Shown here one piece after another: positions 36,599 through 46,240 of a DNA stretch of 64,000 nucleotides. Source of the DNA: Dama dama (lineage: Eukaryota > Chordata > Mammalia > Artiodactyla > Cervidae); NCBI RefSeq assembly GCF_033118175.1, contig NC_083714.1, positions 9,300,001 through 9,364,000 of the forward strand, read 5' to 3'. The notes under the pieces were generated by a model, which was not told the DNA's origin, searched no databases, and saw only the letters and a list, made by a program, of their open reading frames with translations. Every line of letters begins with the position of its first letter. The first letter of the stretch is position 1. Position numbers and translations under genes: made by a program.

Positions 36599-39500
36599 TT
36601 AGTTCTGGTCAGGGTGCCACCTCTTAATGCGAGTGTGATGTACCCACGAATCAATTCCTGGCACTTTGACAGCTGTGGGAGAAGAAAGAATAACCTGGTA
36701 AGGGCCTTCCCAGAGGGGCTCAAGGGATGGGCCCCCAGGCCCCAATGTTTTTATGAGGACCTCGGTTCCTGGCTCAAATAGAGGCTTGCTTGACTCAGAG
36801 GCTGGGTCAGGAGTCATCTCCCAGAGTTCTGTTAATTCCTGTTGAAAAACTGAGAGCTGAGTTACATAATTAGTTAATTCCAAGGCTTCAGGGTCTATAA
36901 CAATGTCTGTGCATAACAAAGGCCTTCCATAATACATTCAAAGGGTGACAGTCCCTCCTTTTGGGGAGCAGTTCGAGCCCTCATTAAAGCTACAGGTAGG
37001 ACTTTAATCAAATTGCTTTGTGTCTCTTGAGTTAATTTGCACAGATGTCTTTTGATAATGTCATTAGCTTTTTCAACATTCCCTGAGGATTGGGGTCTCC
37101 AGGAACAGTGTAAGTGATATTCTATTCCTAGAGCTTTAGACACCCCGTGAGTTACAGCAGTCACTCTGCTGTAACTCTGAAGGCTCCGTGGCAGTCCAAA
37201 CCTGGGGATAATTTCATGGATTACAATCTTTATAACCTCCTTAGCTTGTTCACTATGACATGGAAAATCCTCAATCCATCCAGTAAAAGTGTCCACCCAA
37301 ACTTGTAAGCAAGAATATCCATTAGCTTTTGGCATATGAGTAAAATCAATTTCCCAGTCCTCTCCAGGATACTTTCTACTTCGTTGTAATCCAGATTTTG
37401 CTAGCTTTTCAGTCTTTGGGTTATTTTTCTGACAAAGCTCACACATTTTGATAATGTTCTTTAAAGTTTTCATTACATTTTTACCTTCAAACAAATAAGA
37501 AGCCATCTGGTAAGTACTTTCTGCACCCAAATGAAAACTCTGGTGTAAACCCTTAAGAATTTTCCATTGAGCACTTTCAGGAATTATTAATCGTCCATCC
37601 TTGGACTGTAACCATCTTTTATCAGTAATCTTTGTTTCCCTTTTCTCATATCTTTCTAATTCTTCCTCAGTATATTGTGGTTTTTCCTGTTCCACAGGAC
37701 CTGTCCAGATCAAAGGCGTCTGTAGTGAAGGGGTTTCATAAAGTGCCAATTTTCTGGCTTGACAGTCAGCCAGCTGATTACCTTCAGCTACTTTAACCCC
37801 ATCCGTGTTGTGTCCTTTGCAATGCATAACAGATACTTCTTTAGGACAATATATAGCAGTTAAAAGTCTCTCAATCTCTCTGAAATGTTTAATAGGTTCT
37901 CCTGTTGCTGTTTTAAACTGTCTTTCTTTCCGTATTGTAGCATGAGCATGTAAAGTCAAATAGGCATACTTAGAATCAGTGTAGATATTTACACGCTGCC
38001 CTATGCTTAACTCTAGAGCTTGGGTCAGAGCCACAAGCTCTGCTAACTGGGCACTGGTTCCCTGGGGGAGAGATTTTGCTTCTAAAACCTGTTCAGCAGT
38101 CACCACTGCGTAACCTGCTTCACAGTTTCCATCCCAAACAAAAGAACTGCCATCAGTAAATATTTCCATGTCAGGATTGTCTAATGGGGTATCCATTAGA
38201 TCTTCCCAAGCTTCATAGTTTAAAGTCAGGGATTGGGAACAATCGTGATCAGGTGTTTCACTTCCCTTCTCAGGAAGGAAAGTGGCAGGATTTAAATTTC
38301 CACAAACTTTAAGCTTAGTTACTGGTCCTTCTAACAACAATGACTGATATTTAAGAAGACTACTATCTGTCATCCAAATGTTAACCTTAGAATTTAAGAT
38401 TCCACTCACATCATGAGAAGTCAGTACAGTAAGTTTCCATCCATTAATTATTTTTAAAGTTTCAGGTGCTAATACAGTCGCTGCCCCAATTACTCTTAGG
38501 CAGTGGGGCCACCCACGTGAAATTACATCTAATTCTCTGCTTCGATAAGCAATAGGTTGCTGGTGAGGCCCTTGGGGTTGTGTCAAAACTCCCAAGGCCA
38601 CACCTTTTCTTTTGGTGACAAAAAAATTAAATTCTGACCCTGTGGGCAAGCTCAGAGCAGGAGCTTGCAGGAGAGCAGTCTGAAGAACCTTAAAAGCCTT
38701 TTGAGTATCTGGAGACCAAACCAGTTTGTCGGTTTGGGCCTGCTGAGTTTCAGCTATAAGTTTATATAAAGGCCGGGCAAGTTCCCCATAACCTGGAATC
38801 CAAATTCGACAGTAGCTTGTGATTCCCAAAAATCCTCTCAATTATCTTAAAGTCATTGGTAGGGGATGATTTCGTATAGGTTTAATTCTCTCGGGGCCTA
38901 TGGCCCTAGTCCCTTCTGATATGATTAGGCCCAGATATCTAACAAAGCTGAGCCTTTTCTCTTGATGCCTTGTAGCCACAGCCTGCCAGAACGTTTAAGA
39001 AATCTTCTGAGGTTCGTGAACAAGCTTCCTCTGTCTCAGCACAGAGCAAAATATCATCTATATATTGTAACACCACCGCTTCAGAGCTATTAAAGTTTTG
39101 TAGATCCCGTGACAAACTTTGTCCAAATAAGTGAAGACTGGCATGAAATCCCTGGGGTAAAACTGTCCAGGTTAACTGAGAAGCTGGCTGTGTAGCGTCC
39201 TCAAAGACAAATAGAAATTGACTTTCCTCCACCAAAGGCACTGAATAGAAGGCATCTTTCAAATCAATTACTGAGAAATATGTGGCTCGTTCAGGAATTT
39301 CAGACAATAGAGTATAAGGATTAGGTAACACGGGCTGTAAAGGAACTATAGCCTCATTTATTATTCATAAATCTTGAACTAGTCTCCATTTACCATTTGA
39401 TTTCTTTATACCCAAAATAGGTGTGTTGCATGAACTGTTACAGGGAATTGATAGTTCCTGCTTCTTTAAATTCTCAATGATGGGTTTTAACCCTTTCTTA

Positions 39501-39960
39501 ACCTCAGGTTTCAGTGGATACTGCTTCTTATGTGGAAATAAGTGTGAGTCTTTGAGCTTGACAGCTACAGGAATAGCATTTTGTGCTTGACCCACAGATT
39601 TCCATCAGCCCATACTCTAGGATTTATATTTTGTTCAAATATAGCAAAGGGAGAGAAAGGGAGGGCTCCATATTCATGAAAACAGAGGCATGGACCTTGC
39701 TCAGTATTTCCCTCCCCAAAAGGGGTGAGGGAGATTCTGGCATGATCAGAAACTTGTGTGAAAATAGCACAGAATCCCAGTTGCAAGATAAAGAATAACT
39801 GAAATAATACCTTTTGGCTCATCCAGACAGTCCCATTACAGAAGCGGATCAGGAAGAAAGTGGGCCAGGGGCTTCAGTAAGCACGGAGTAAGTTGTCCCA
39901 GTATATAAAAGGAAATTGACAGATTGGCCTCCCACAGTTATCAATACCCAGGATTCCTCA
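36599..39960 (-). pseudogene. ERV pro-pol, several breaks
   Basis: The protease is reduced to a remnant: its catalytic DTG reads YTG (39891-39905, minus strand) and a stop follows. The polymerase N-terminus is at 39595-39365. The fingers and palm part (39331-38939) has an acidic VIDLKDAF segment, LPQGF and an intact YIDD near 39060. A long open frame (38841-36895, 648 codons) covers the connection region, RNase H (TDGSS near 38150, TDSKYAY near 37980) and integrase (His-His-Cys-Cys near 37540-37440, first acidic residue in WEIDF near 37350). The second integrase acidic site is lost: the QSDNG seen in the first ERV is replaced by QSYSR near 37170. The C-terminal part (36937-36599) is in another frame. 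Confidence 0.88.
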
Positions 39961-40028
39961 GGTGTAATTAGGACGGGAGCTTGTGTGGGGACCCCTGGGC
40001 ACCTTCAATTCTGATTGTCCTGAGAGTC

Positions 40029-41449
40029 CTACCCCTGAAACCTACACCTCTGGGGGCAGTCTCTCCTCCAGTGTGGTCCCTTGCAGACGGGACATGGAGC
40101 CAGGGGCGGCTTAGATGCCTGAGGGCAATCCCACTTGAGGTGCCCCTCCTTTCCACAGTAATAGCAGGCCCATCCCTTTTCACCTGGGTCCCTCTGGGCA
40201 CTTGTCTCAGGCTGTTCAAGAAGGGTTTTCATAGCCATTGTGAAGGCTTCCGCCTGTTCCTTTGTCCTTTTCTGCCTTTCTTTCTTTTCCTCATATTCCC
40301 TCCCATAATAGACTGTCTGAGCCAGTTGTAACAGAGTATATAAAGACTGATTTGGTCCATACACCTGTTTTAATAGCTTACAGTGGATATCTGGAGCTGA
40401 CTGAGTGAGAAATCTATCCTTTAAGATCACTTTTCCCTCTTCACTTTCAGGGTCAATGTCAGTGAATATGTGAAGGGCTTCTCTCAGTCTACCCTGGAAT
40501 TTACTAGGAGCTTCCTTTTCCTCCGGTTCTATGTCTGCCAATTTGCCATAGTTTAAAGGCTTAGCACGTGCCTGACTGAGTCCTTCAAGAATACATCTGA
40601 CAAAATGACTCTGATCCCATCTTCCTTTAGCTGTGTCATTGTCCCATTCTGGTTCTGTAGTTGGGACCACTTGATTTCCAGTGGGGAGGGTGGTTATCTC
40701 GTCCTCCCTCTTCCCTACTGATTGATTACCAAATCATTCATCTCCATAAGCAACCACTTTCCCCAAAACTCGAATCTTTGAGTTGGGAGTCAGCGTTTGT
40801 CCCAAGATATACATCACACCCTTCCAAGTAAGGTCATAAAGCAGAGTAGCGCCTTTAAAAGCTCTAATATATTTTTCTGAGTCCTCTAAATAGTCTCCCA
40901 GATCCTCCTTGATTTTTTGTATTTCTTGATAAGAAAAAGGCTTATTAACTCTCATAGACTGATTATTTCTCCCAGTGGGTGCTTCATGAAGAGGGAGCAG
41001 CTTGTGTGGCTGTTCCTCAGTCTCTCTGGCTGCTCTGTGCATATGATCCCAGGGACAGATTGGAGAAACCTGCTTTTCTTTATCTCTTTGTCTCCTGTCC
41101 TCCATCTCATCTAGCAAAGTAGGAGGACAAGAGGGAGCTGAAGGTTCCACACCCAAGTCTATACCCTTAGGACACAAGTCTGGCATTTTTAGCAGAGAGA
41201 AAAGGGGAACACATATGCTACTTCTACCCATTTCCCTTGTTTTCTACAGAACTGGTCTAATTGTAAAACAGTATTATACTCAAGAAACCCTCCAACCGGC
41301 CACCAGTCACCGTCCTCCAATGGATACCGTGGCCATGCAGTATCACATAGGAAGACCAGGTGTGTCTTTTTTAAGCCCTGGGGATCAGATCTATCCCAGT
41401 TTTTCAGGATAAAGTTCAAAGGAATGAGACTGGAATTGTTATCTCCCAT
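40029..41449 (-). pseudogene. ERV gag pseudogene
   Basis: The frame starts at 41449 with Met-Gly, a likely myristoylation site, and matrix-like sequence including 'WPRYPLEDGDWW'. A frameshift near 41200 moves it to a frame running 41231-40734. A break at 40734-40670 precedes the last part (40670-40029), which has capsid C-terminal sequence, a charged Glu/Lys-rich stretch near 40270 and one CCHC zinc knuckle (CYYCGKEGHLKWDC, about 40126-40167). Total length, about 470 codons, is normal for a gamma-type Gag. At least two breaks prevent a full protein. Confidence 0.85.
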
Positions 41450-42506
41450 CTGTAAGAGAGAAAAAAAGCGAACAGCGCCCTCTTTCTACCAGAGGCATCC
41501 CTCCCTGCTCTAGATGGGGGTGTAGACAGACTTTACACCAAAGTTTTTCTTTCCTGGTCAGACTTAGTCTGTCCCTTACTGACACAGGCGACATACTCGT
41601 CCCTCCCTGTTCTACCACCGAGATGGAGAGGAAATGCACCAGGGGTAGACCTGATGGAATCCCTGACTGACATCCAGCTCCTCACCATTAAAACCTTGTT
41701 TGCCTCTGATGCCACCTGGGGTGCGATCAGAGTGACCTTCTGGAATGCCTCCCAGGCTAAACCGCTGGGGGAAACATTCATCACCTGAGTGCCTGTGCAC
41801 GAACCTGAGTATATTCCTGACCACAATAAGACTGATACGAACATAAAACTGAGATGTTCCTTCCAAGGCTCACCACACCACTATAAGAGCCTCGTAAGCA
41901 TCACCACACCAGTATAAAAGTCTCCTCTGGTCCACTAAGAGCCAGCACCACCAAAGGAAAAAAAAATCCCTTGTAGTTCCAATCTCAGTAACCTTTAACC
42001 TCAGAGATGCTCTTGGAGCTAGAGCTCCATCTAGCTTCCAAATTTTCCATGCCTAGGGAGGCTAGGTGCTTTCTGACTACCAATTCAAGTTTGGGACCTA
42101 AGTCATAGTACACAGTAACAGCATAGATCACAAGTCCCTTGAAAGTCTATGACGCAATAGATTAGGTTAGTACTTCCAATTTCCAAGGAGTTATGAAATG
42201 GTCAAAGAGACCAAAAAGTTTGACTGAGAAAGGAGATTTCGGTTGCCCATTTCTGGTCGGTCCCCCAAAGGATACATGGGGTGTCTCTTGGCATTGGCAG
42301 GTCGGTATAAACCTCCTGACAATTTTCTGCCATAAGCCGTATGAGGTCACCCCAGAACCACAGAGGAGGGATCCTCACTTACTTTGCACCAGGCATGTCA
42401 TTCATTCACACAAGCACACCATAGAGTTAGTAAAGTACAGCAGAAAACGTGTTCACTAGGAGAACAAAGAACTAGAGCTCCAAGCATCGTTACCTTGTCC
42501 TGAAGA
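41450..42506 (-). other. ERV 5' leader
   Basis: About 1 kb lies between the primer binding site and the gag start. Short frames are present but none is recognised. This is where a packaging signal would lie, but none can be identified by eye. Confidence 0.6.
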
Positions 42507-42524
42507 ATCCTGGATGAGCCCTCA
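42507..42524 (-). promoter_or_regulatory. Primer binding site resembling tRNA-Pro
   Basis: Three bases inside the 5' LTR, the minus strand reads TGAGGGCTCATCCAGGAT. This differs from a proline tRNA 3'-end complement at three positions, all G-to-A transitions. A proline primer fits the gamma-like pol and env. Confidence 0.75.
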
Positions 42525-42527
42525 AGA

Positions 42528-43022
42528 TGAAAGGTTGTTGTGGACACACAGAAAGACGCTGGGACTGTTGGTCTCCAAAGGAGAAGAATTCAATCTAGGG
42601 CCAGAGACAAGGCTTGATCGCTCAGAGCTTTTGTGTAATAAAGCTTTATTAAAGTATAAAGGAAATAGAGAACGCTTCTGAAATAGGCATCAGAAGTGGG
42701 CAGAAAGAGTACCCCCTCGCTAGTTTTAGCAATGGAATTATATACTCTCTAATTAGTTATTACAGTGAATCAAAAGAATGTCTGGAGGTTGTAAAGACCT
42801 CACTAGACCTACTCTCATAATTTACACCTTAAGATAACAGGATTGGGTATCAGGTTTTTCCCAAAAACTGTCCTCAAGCAAGATACATTATAGTTATAAA
42901 ATCCTAAGAAATGTAGAAGAACAAAAAAAGTTTGTCCTTTCTTCCTCCTTGAGAATGCCAAACCCCTCTCTCCTTGGGGACCCCTAGACTTCTTATCACC
43001 TGCCTAGGAAATGACTCTCTCA
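42528..43022 (-). mobile_element. 5' LTR of the minus-strand ERV
   Basis: It is about 495 bp with TG...CA ends on the minus strand. TATA-like and AATAAA signals match those of the other LTRs. It aligns end to end with 34501-34991. Confidence 0.9.
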
Positions 43023-43026
43023 CTAC

Positions 43027-43525
43027 CACTATTAGCTAGGAATGTCTTTGCAAGGATCACAAAGGGAAGGGGAGATACATGGCCCTGCATCTGGAACTTC
43101 GGTTCTCTGAACAGGTCTGGAGGTCTCCTATTGTATAAGCAAAACGGTTCCTTCCAAATAGAGTCTTGCAAATACACTCCGGGTGGCTGTCTCTTCCTCC
43201 CTGAAGGAGGCTCGCTTTCCCTGCATCCTACAAACTCCCGGTCCCAGACTCCTGGAAAAGCGCTTCTTCAAGTTCCTTTCTTAGGGGCAGTTATCCCTGA
43301 GCTTGGGGCCATGGGGAGTAGCTCCACATTCACAGGGAAAGGCAGAGCCACCTCCACACATCTCTTACATCCCCTTTGCTCTGTAGGAGAGCCCTAGTGA
43401 GTCCAGGTCTTTCAGGAAAATTCTAGGATTTGACGGGAACACATTCTGTGTGTGAACCTGCATACCCGACCTAGGGGCCACAGGGCGCCTGTTTTGCTCA
43501 GGTGACCCCTGAAACGGTGCTTCAG
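43027..43525 (+). repeat. Last array unit, subtype A1 (right edge)
   Basis: The sequence resumes with 'cactattagctaggaatg', exactly where the left part stopped at 34500. It carries the A1 markers 'gtataagcaaa' near 43131 and 'taggggcagttatccctga' near 43282. Similarity to the unit fades around 43525. Confidence 0.85.
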
Positions 43526-43539
43526 GCTCCATGACAGTT

Positions 43540-43835
43540 CCCAGGCCAAAAAAGGCCAAAAACTGATCTTTGGCCCAATTCCTGGAAATCCTCTCCCCTT
43601 CTCCAAAATTGTTGGAATAATCTTTATACTTAGTGTATGAAATTACCCAGCCCTTATAAACCAACCACCCCATATTTTGGGATCCGTTCTCATCTTCTGA
43701 GATGGCCCATGCTCTGTCCATGAAGCCTGTCTCTCTCTCTCAAATAAATCTACTTCTTACTTATCACTGTGCTCCTCTCTGAATTCCTTCTGCAGCGAGA
43801 CACAAACAACCTGAATTTCATTGTCCTGAGATCAA
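43540..43835 (+). mobile_element. LTR-like sequence (class I ERV type)
   Basis: A TATA-like box (ttataaa near 43645), the phrase 'gcccatgctctgtccatg' and an AATAAA in 'caaataaatc' near 43741 resemble the promoter and R region of a mammalian class I LTR. No partner LTR or target duplication was found. A different ERV family from those at 5-9 and 34-43 kb is likely. Confidence 0.45.
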
Positions 43836-43957
43836 GTGTGCGGATTCAGCTGGAAGATTGTGAGTTTGAGTCCCCTCCTAAGCCAGAGATTGTGGGTTCA
43901 AGTTCCATCTGAAGTACAGGTCATGCAGGCTTGAGTCCCAAACTGAGGGTCACAGTT

Positions 43958-44225
43958 TCAAAAACTACAGTGAAGTATCACCTCAGAGTAGCCAGAATGG
44001 CTATTATCAAAAAGTCTACAAATAATAAATGCTGGAGAGAGTGTGGAGAAAAAGGAACCTTCCTGCACTGTTGGTGGGAATGTAAATTAGAACAGCTACT
44101 ATGAAAAACAGTATGGAGGTTCCCTAGAAAACTACAAATGGAGCTATCATATGATCCGGCAATTCCACTCCTGGGCATATATCTGAAAAATACAAAAACT
44201 TTAATTCAAAAAGATACATGTACCC
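43958..44225 (+). mobile_element. L1 ORF2 3' fragment
   Basis: It matches the same part of L1 ORF2 seen at 31300-31520 (the segment around 'ataaatgctggagag'), with stops and substitutions. Confidence 0.8.
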
Positions 44226-44349
44226 TGGGGACATTCCTGTAGGTCCAGTGGTTAAGACTCTGAGCTTCCACTGTGGGAAGCACCTGTTCAATCCCTGGTT
44301 GGGGAACTAGACCCTGCATGCCATGTGGCACAGCCAAAAAAAAAAAAAT
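44226..44349 (+). mobile_element. CHR-type tRNA-derived SINE
   Basis: The sequence 'tccagtggttaagactctg' followed by 'caatccctggttggggaact' and 'tggcacagccaaaaaa' is typical of the CHR SINE family of cetartiodactyls. It ends in a poly(A). Confidence 0.75.
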
Positions 44350-44361
44350 GTTAAATTTTTC

Positions 44362-44575
44362 GGGACTACTCTGGCATTCCAGTGGTTAAGAATCTGCCTT
44401 TCAATCCTGGGGACACAAGTTCAGTCCCTAGTTTGGGACCTAAGATCTCACATGCTATGGGGCAACTAAGCTCACCCACCACAACTACTGAGCCTGCTCA
44501 CTCTGAAGCCCACATGCCACAACTAGTGAAGCCTGTGCACCACAATGAAGAACCTACACACTGCAACAAAGACAT
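44362..44575 (+). mobile_element. Second CHR-type SINE, longer form
   Basis: It has the same tRNA-like head ('ccagtggttaagaatctgcc'), followed by the longer tail with repeated 'cac(a)ac(t)' phrases ending near 44575. Confidence 0.7.
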
Positions 44576-44733
44576 AATGTTTGAACAGGTATTTATTGGA
44601 CATGGCTTCCTTGCCAGGTTCCTGGGGGAAAATAGAGAGTGTGGAATGCTCAGCCAGGAAGGACAGACATTTAATGTCTCTAGGATTGAAAGAGAATGGC
44701 TGTCTCAAACATATTTTCCATTTTACACATTGT

Positions 44734-44772
44734 ATGCAATTGAGGCCTTATGTAGAGGCAGCATCTCATTGG
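44734..44772 (-). promoter_or_regulatory. Unit 1 promoter-like elements (degraded octamer)
   Basis: On the minus strand CCAAT (44772-44768) is followed 26 bp later by AATTGCAT (44741-44734), one mismatch from the octamer ATTTGCAT. No TATA box is convincing. Confidence 0.4.
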
Positions 44773-44992
44773 ATGATATGTCATACAGAAACTGAATCAC
44801 AAAACATAGGGAGTTACCTGTGCTTGCGATCTACTATGCTATGTCTCTCTGTTCATCAAAATCTGTTTTCAAAGTGGCTTTTCAGGCACGCCTCTGTTCA
44901 ATGAGAGAATTAGGGAAATGTTCAGCCACCAAGCACACACATTTAAAGTGCCTTGGACTGAAAGAGAAGCAGCTGTGGTGCTAGTGTTTTCC

Positions 44993-45046
44993 ATTTATAT
45001 ATGCTGTATGCAAATGAGGCTGTGTGAACAGACAACATCTGATTGG
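44993..45046 (-). promoter_or_regulatory. Unit 2 promoter-like elements (CCAAT, octamer, TATA)
   Basis: On the minus strand CCAAT (45046-45042) is followed by a perfect octamer ATTTGCAT (45015-45008) and then TATATAAAT (45001-44993). Order and spacing resemble vertebrate histone H2B promoters. There is no histone frame downstream. Confidence 0.5.
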
Positions 45047-45275
45047 ATGAAATGCTCTACAGGAAACCATGTCAAGAAAATCCCAGGAAGTTAAGTGTGC
45101 CTGGAAGTGTTACTGGAGTATCTCTCTCTGTCTCTCCTTCTCTGATGTGGAAGGTGCTTTCTTGAAGCCCTTTCTGGGAAAGACAAATATACAGGAATGC
45201 CCACTCAGAAAGAACAAATATTTACAGTCTTAGATGAAAGAGAACGATGTTGGCAAATGTTTTTACCCTTCCTAT

Positions 45276-45314
45276 ATGCAAAAGAGGCCTTGTGTAAATG
45301 CAACATATGATTGG
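45276..45314 (-). promoter_or_regulatory. Unit 3 promoter-like elements (octamer with one mismatch)
   Basis: On the minus strand CCAAT (45314-45310) is followed 26 bp later by TTTTGCAT (45283-45276). The TATA position is weak. Confidence 0.4.
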
Positions 45315-45530
45315 ATGAAATGCAATACCGGTAACCATGTCACAAAAAACCCGAGAGAGTTACCTTAGCTTGCAATCTACTGGGCTATCTTGATCCGCGT
45401 GTTATTCTGTTTTCCAAGTGGCATTCTTGATGCCCTTCTGGGCAAAGATAGAGGAGTTCTCGGTTAACGAGCATAGATGTTTACAGTATCCCTAAAATGA
45501 AAGAGTAAGTCGATGGGGATCATAGTGACT

Positions 45531-45571
45531 ATATATATATATATATATATATATGTATGCTGAATGCAAAT
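45531..45571 (-). promoter_or_regulatory. Unit 4 octamer with AT microsatellite at the TATA position
   Basis: The octamer is perfect (45571-45564), but the CCAAT position is mutated. A run of AT dinucleotides (about 45531-45554) replaces the TATA region. Confidence 0.4.
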
Positions 45572-45969
45572 GAGGCCTTGAACACAAGCGCCATCTGATT
45601 TTATGAAATACAATGGAAGGAAACCTTGTCAAAAAGTTCCAGGAGTTATATGTGCTTGCAGTTGTTACTGGGCTATCTCTATCCGTCTAGCCTTGTCTGT
45701 GTTGGAAGTGGGTTTCTTGCCGGCCTTCTGGAGAAAGAGAGATAGGAATACTAGCACCACTGCCACCTTTCTCTTTCAATCCAAGGCACTGTGAGTAAGT
45801 GTGTGTCCTTGGTGGCTGAACATTTCCCTGATTGTCTTCGTCCAGAAGGGCGGCTGAAAAGCCACTTTGAAAACAGACTGTGTGAACAGATAGAGATAGT
45901 ATAGTAGGTATCGCAAGCACAGGTAACTCCCTAGTGTTTTGTGACTCGGTTTCCGTTATGGCATTCCAA

Positions 45970-46008
45970 CCAATCAGATGTTGCGTCTACACAAGGCCGC
46001 ATTTGCAT
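45970..46008 (+). promoter_or_regulatory. Inverted unit promoter-like elements (CCAAT, octamer)
   Basis: CCAAT (45970-45974) is followed 26 bp later by a perfect ATTTGCAT (46001-46008). The orientation is opposite to units 1-4, so the two sets point away from each other. Confidence 0.45.
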
Positions 46009-46189
46009 ATAGTGTACAGAAAGGGAAAACACTTTTCCAACGCCTTTCTCTTTCAACCCAAGATAGTGTAAATTACTTTCCTTTCTGTGGGCATTCCTCT
46101 ATATCTATCTTTCCCAGGAAGGGCATCAAGAAAGTCACTTGCACAATAGAGAAGGACAGATGGAGATACTGACTAGCTCTTTTACATAT

Positions 46190-46240
46190 GGTAATGTATA
46201 TGTTTCAATGCTATTCTCTCTTTAAAATCATTAGTTCTTT
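46190..46240 (-). mobile_element. Short L1 3' UTR fragment, antisense
   Basis: About 50 bp ('catatggtaatgtatatgtt') match the antisense L1 3' UTR segment near 2559-2600. Confidence 0.5.

Larger units (their letters stand above)
34501..43022 (-). mobile_element. Full-length class I (gamma-like) ERV, minus strand
   Basis: The order on the minus strand is 5' LTR (43022-42528), primer binding site, leader, gag, protease, polymerase, RNase H, integrase, env, polypurine tract and 3' LTR (34991-34501). It sits inside one 710-bp unit. Flanking bases are gtac (34497-34500) and ctac (43023-43026), a 4-bp duplication with one mismatch, as expected for class I ERVs. The two LTRs differ at about one base in ten by eye, so the insertion is old. 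Every gene except parts of env and pol is interrupted. Confidence 0.93.
10631..43525 (+). repeat. Tandem array, about 27 units of about 710 bp (macrosatellite-like)
   Basis: The landmark '(g)gaatgtctttgcaag' or its variants recurs at about 10816, 11529, 12233, 12945, 13647, 14350, 15077, 15815, 16520, 17223, 17937, 18646, 19357, 20069, 20788, 21506, 22209, 22928, 23635, 24346, 25057, 25768, 26479, 32380, 33088, 33797 and 43037. Spacing is about 700-720 bp once the two inserted elements are removed. All units are in the same orientation and GC-rich. Open frames of 60-160 codons occur in every phase on both strands but differ from unit to unit, so I do not call coding genes. An L1 (27039-32161) and an ERV (34501-43022) interrupt it. 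Subtypes are listed separately. I do not recognise the unit as a named satellite. Confidence 0.9.
44580..46160. repeat. Tandem family of about 280 bp: four direct, about one and a half inverted
   Basis: Direct units run about 44597-44868, 44869-45156, 45157-45416 and 45417-45750. The shared landmark gattggatgaaat or its variants lies at 44766, 45041, 45309 and 45591. At about 45750 the orientation flips. The segment 45752-46040 matches the reverse complement of 44.77-44.99 kb, and another inverted partial unit runs to about 46160. I do not recognise the family. No open frame encodes a known protein. Confidence 0.85.

Noticed and set aside
10631..43525. Array taken as a CRISPR-like or retroviral repeat
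   Set aside because: Units are about 710 bp with no short repeat/spacer alternation, and the surroundings are mammalian. There are no LTR ends, primer site or reading frames of a retroelement.
43840..43950. Repeated 'gattgtg.gttcaagt' phrases resembling tRNA box B
   Set aside because: No box A at proper distance and no cloverleaf can be drawn. It is more likely part of an old repeat.
44868..44890. Histone-mRNA stem-loop-like 'ggcttttcagg' in the 280-bp repeats
   Set aside because: The flanking bases do not form the six-base-pair stem, and the site lies on the wrong strand or position relative to the promoter-like elements.
44580..46160. A histone H2B gene behind the promoter-like elements
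   Set aside because: All frames downstream of the elements in both directions were read. No histone-fold sequence or start region is present.
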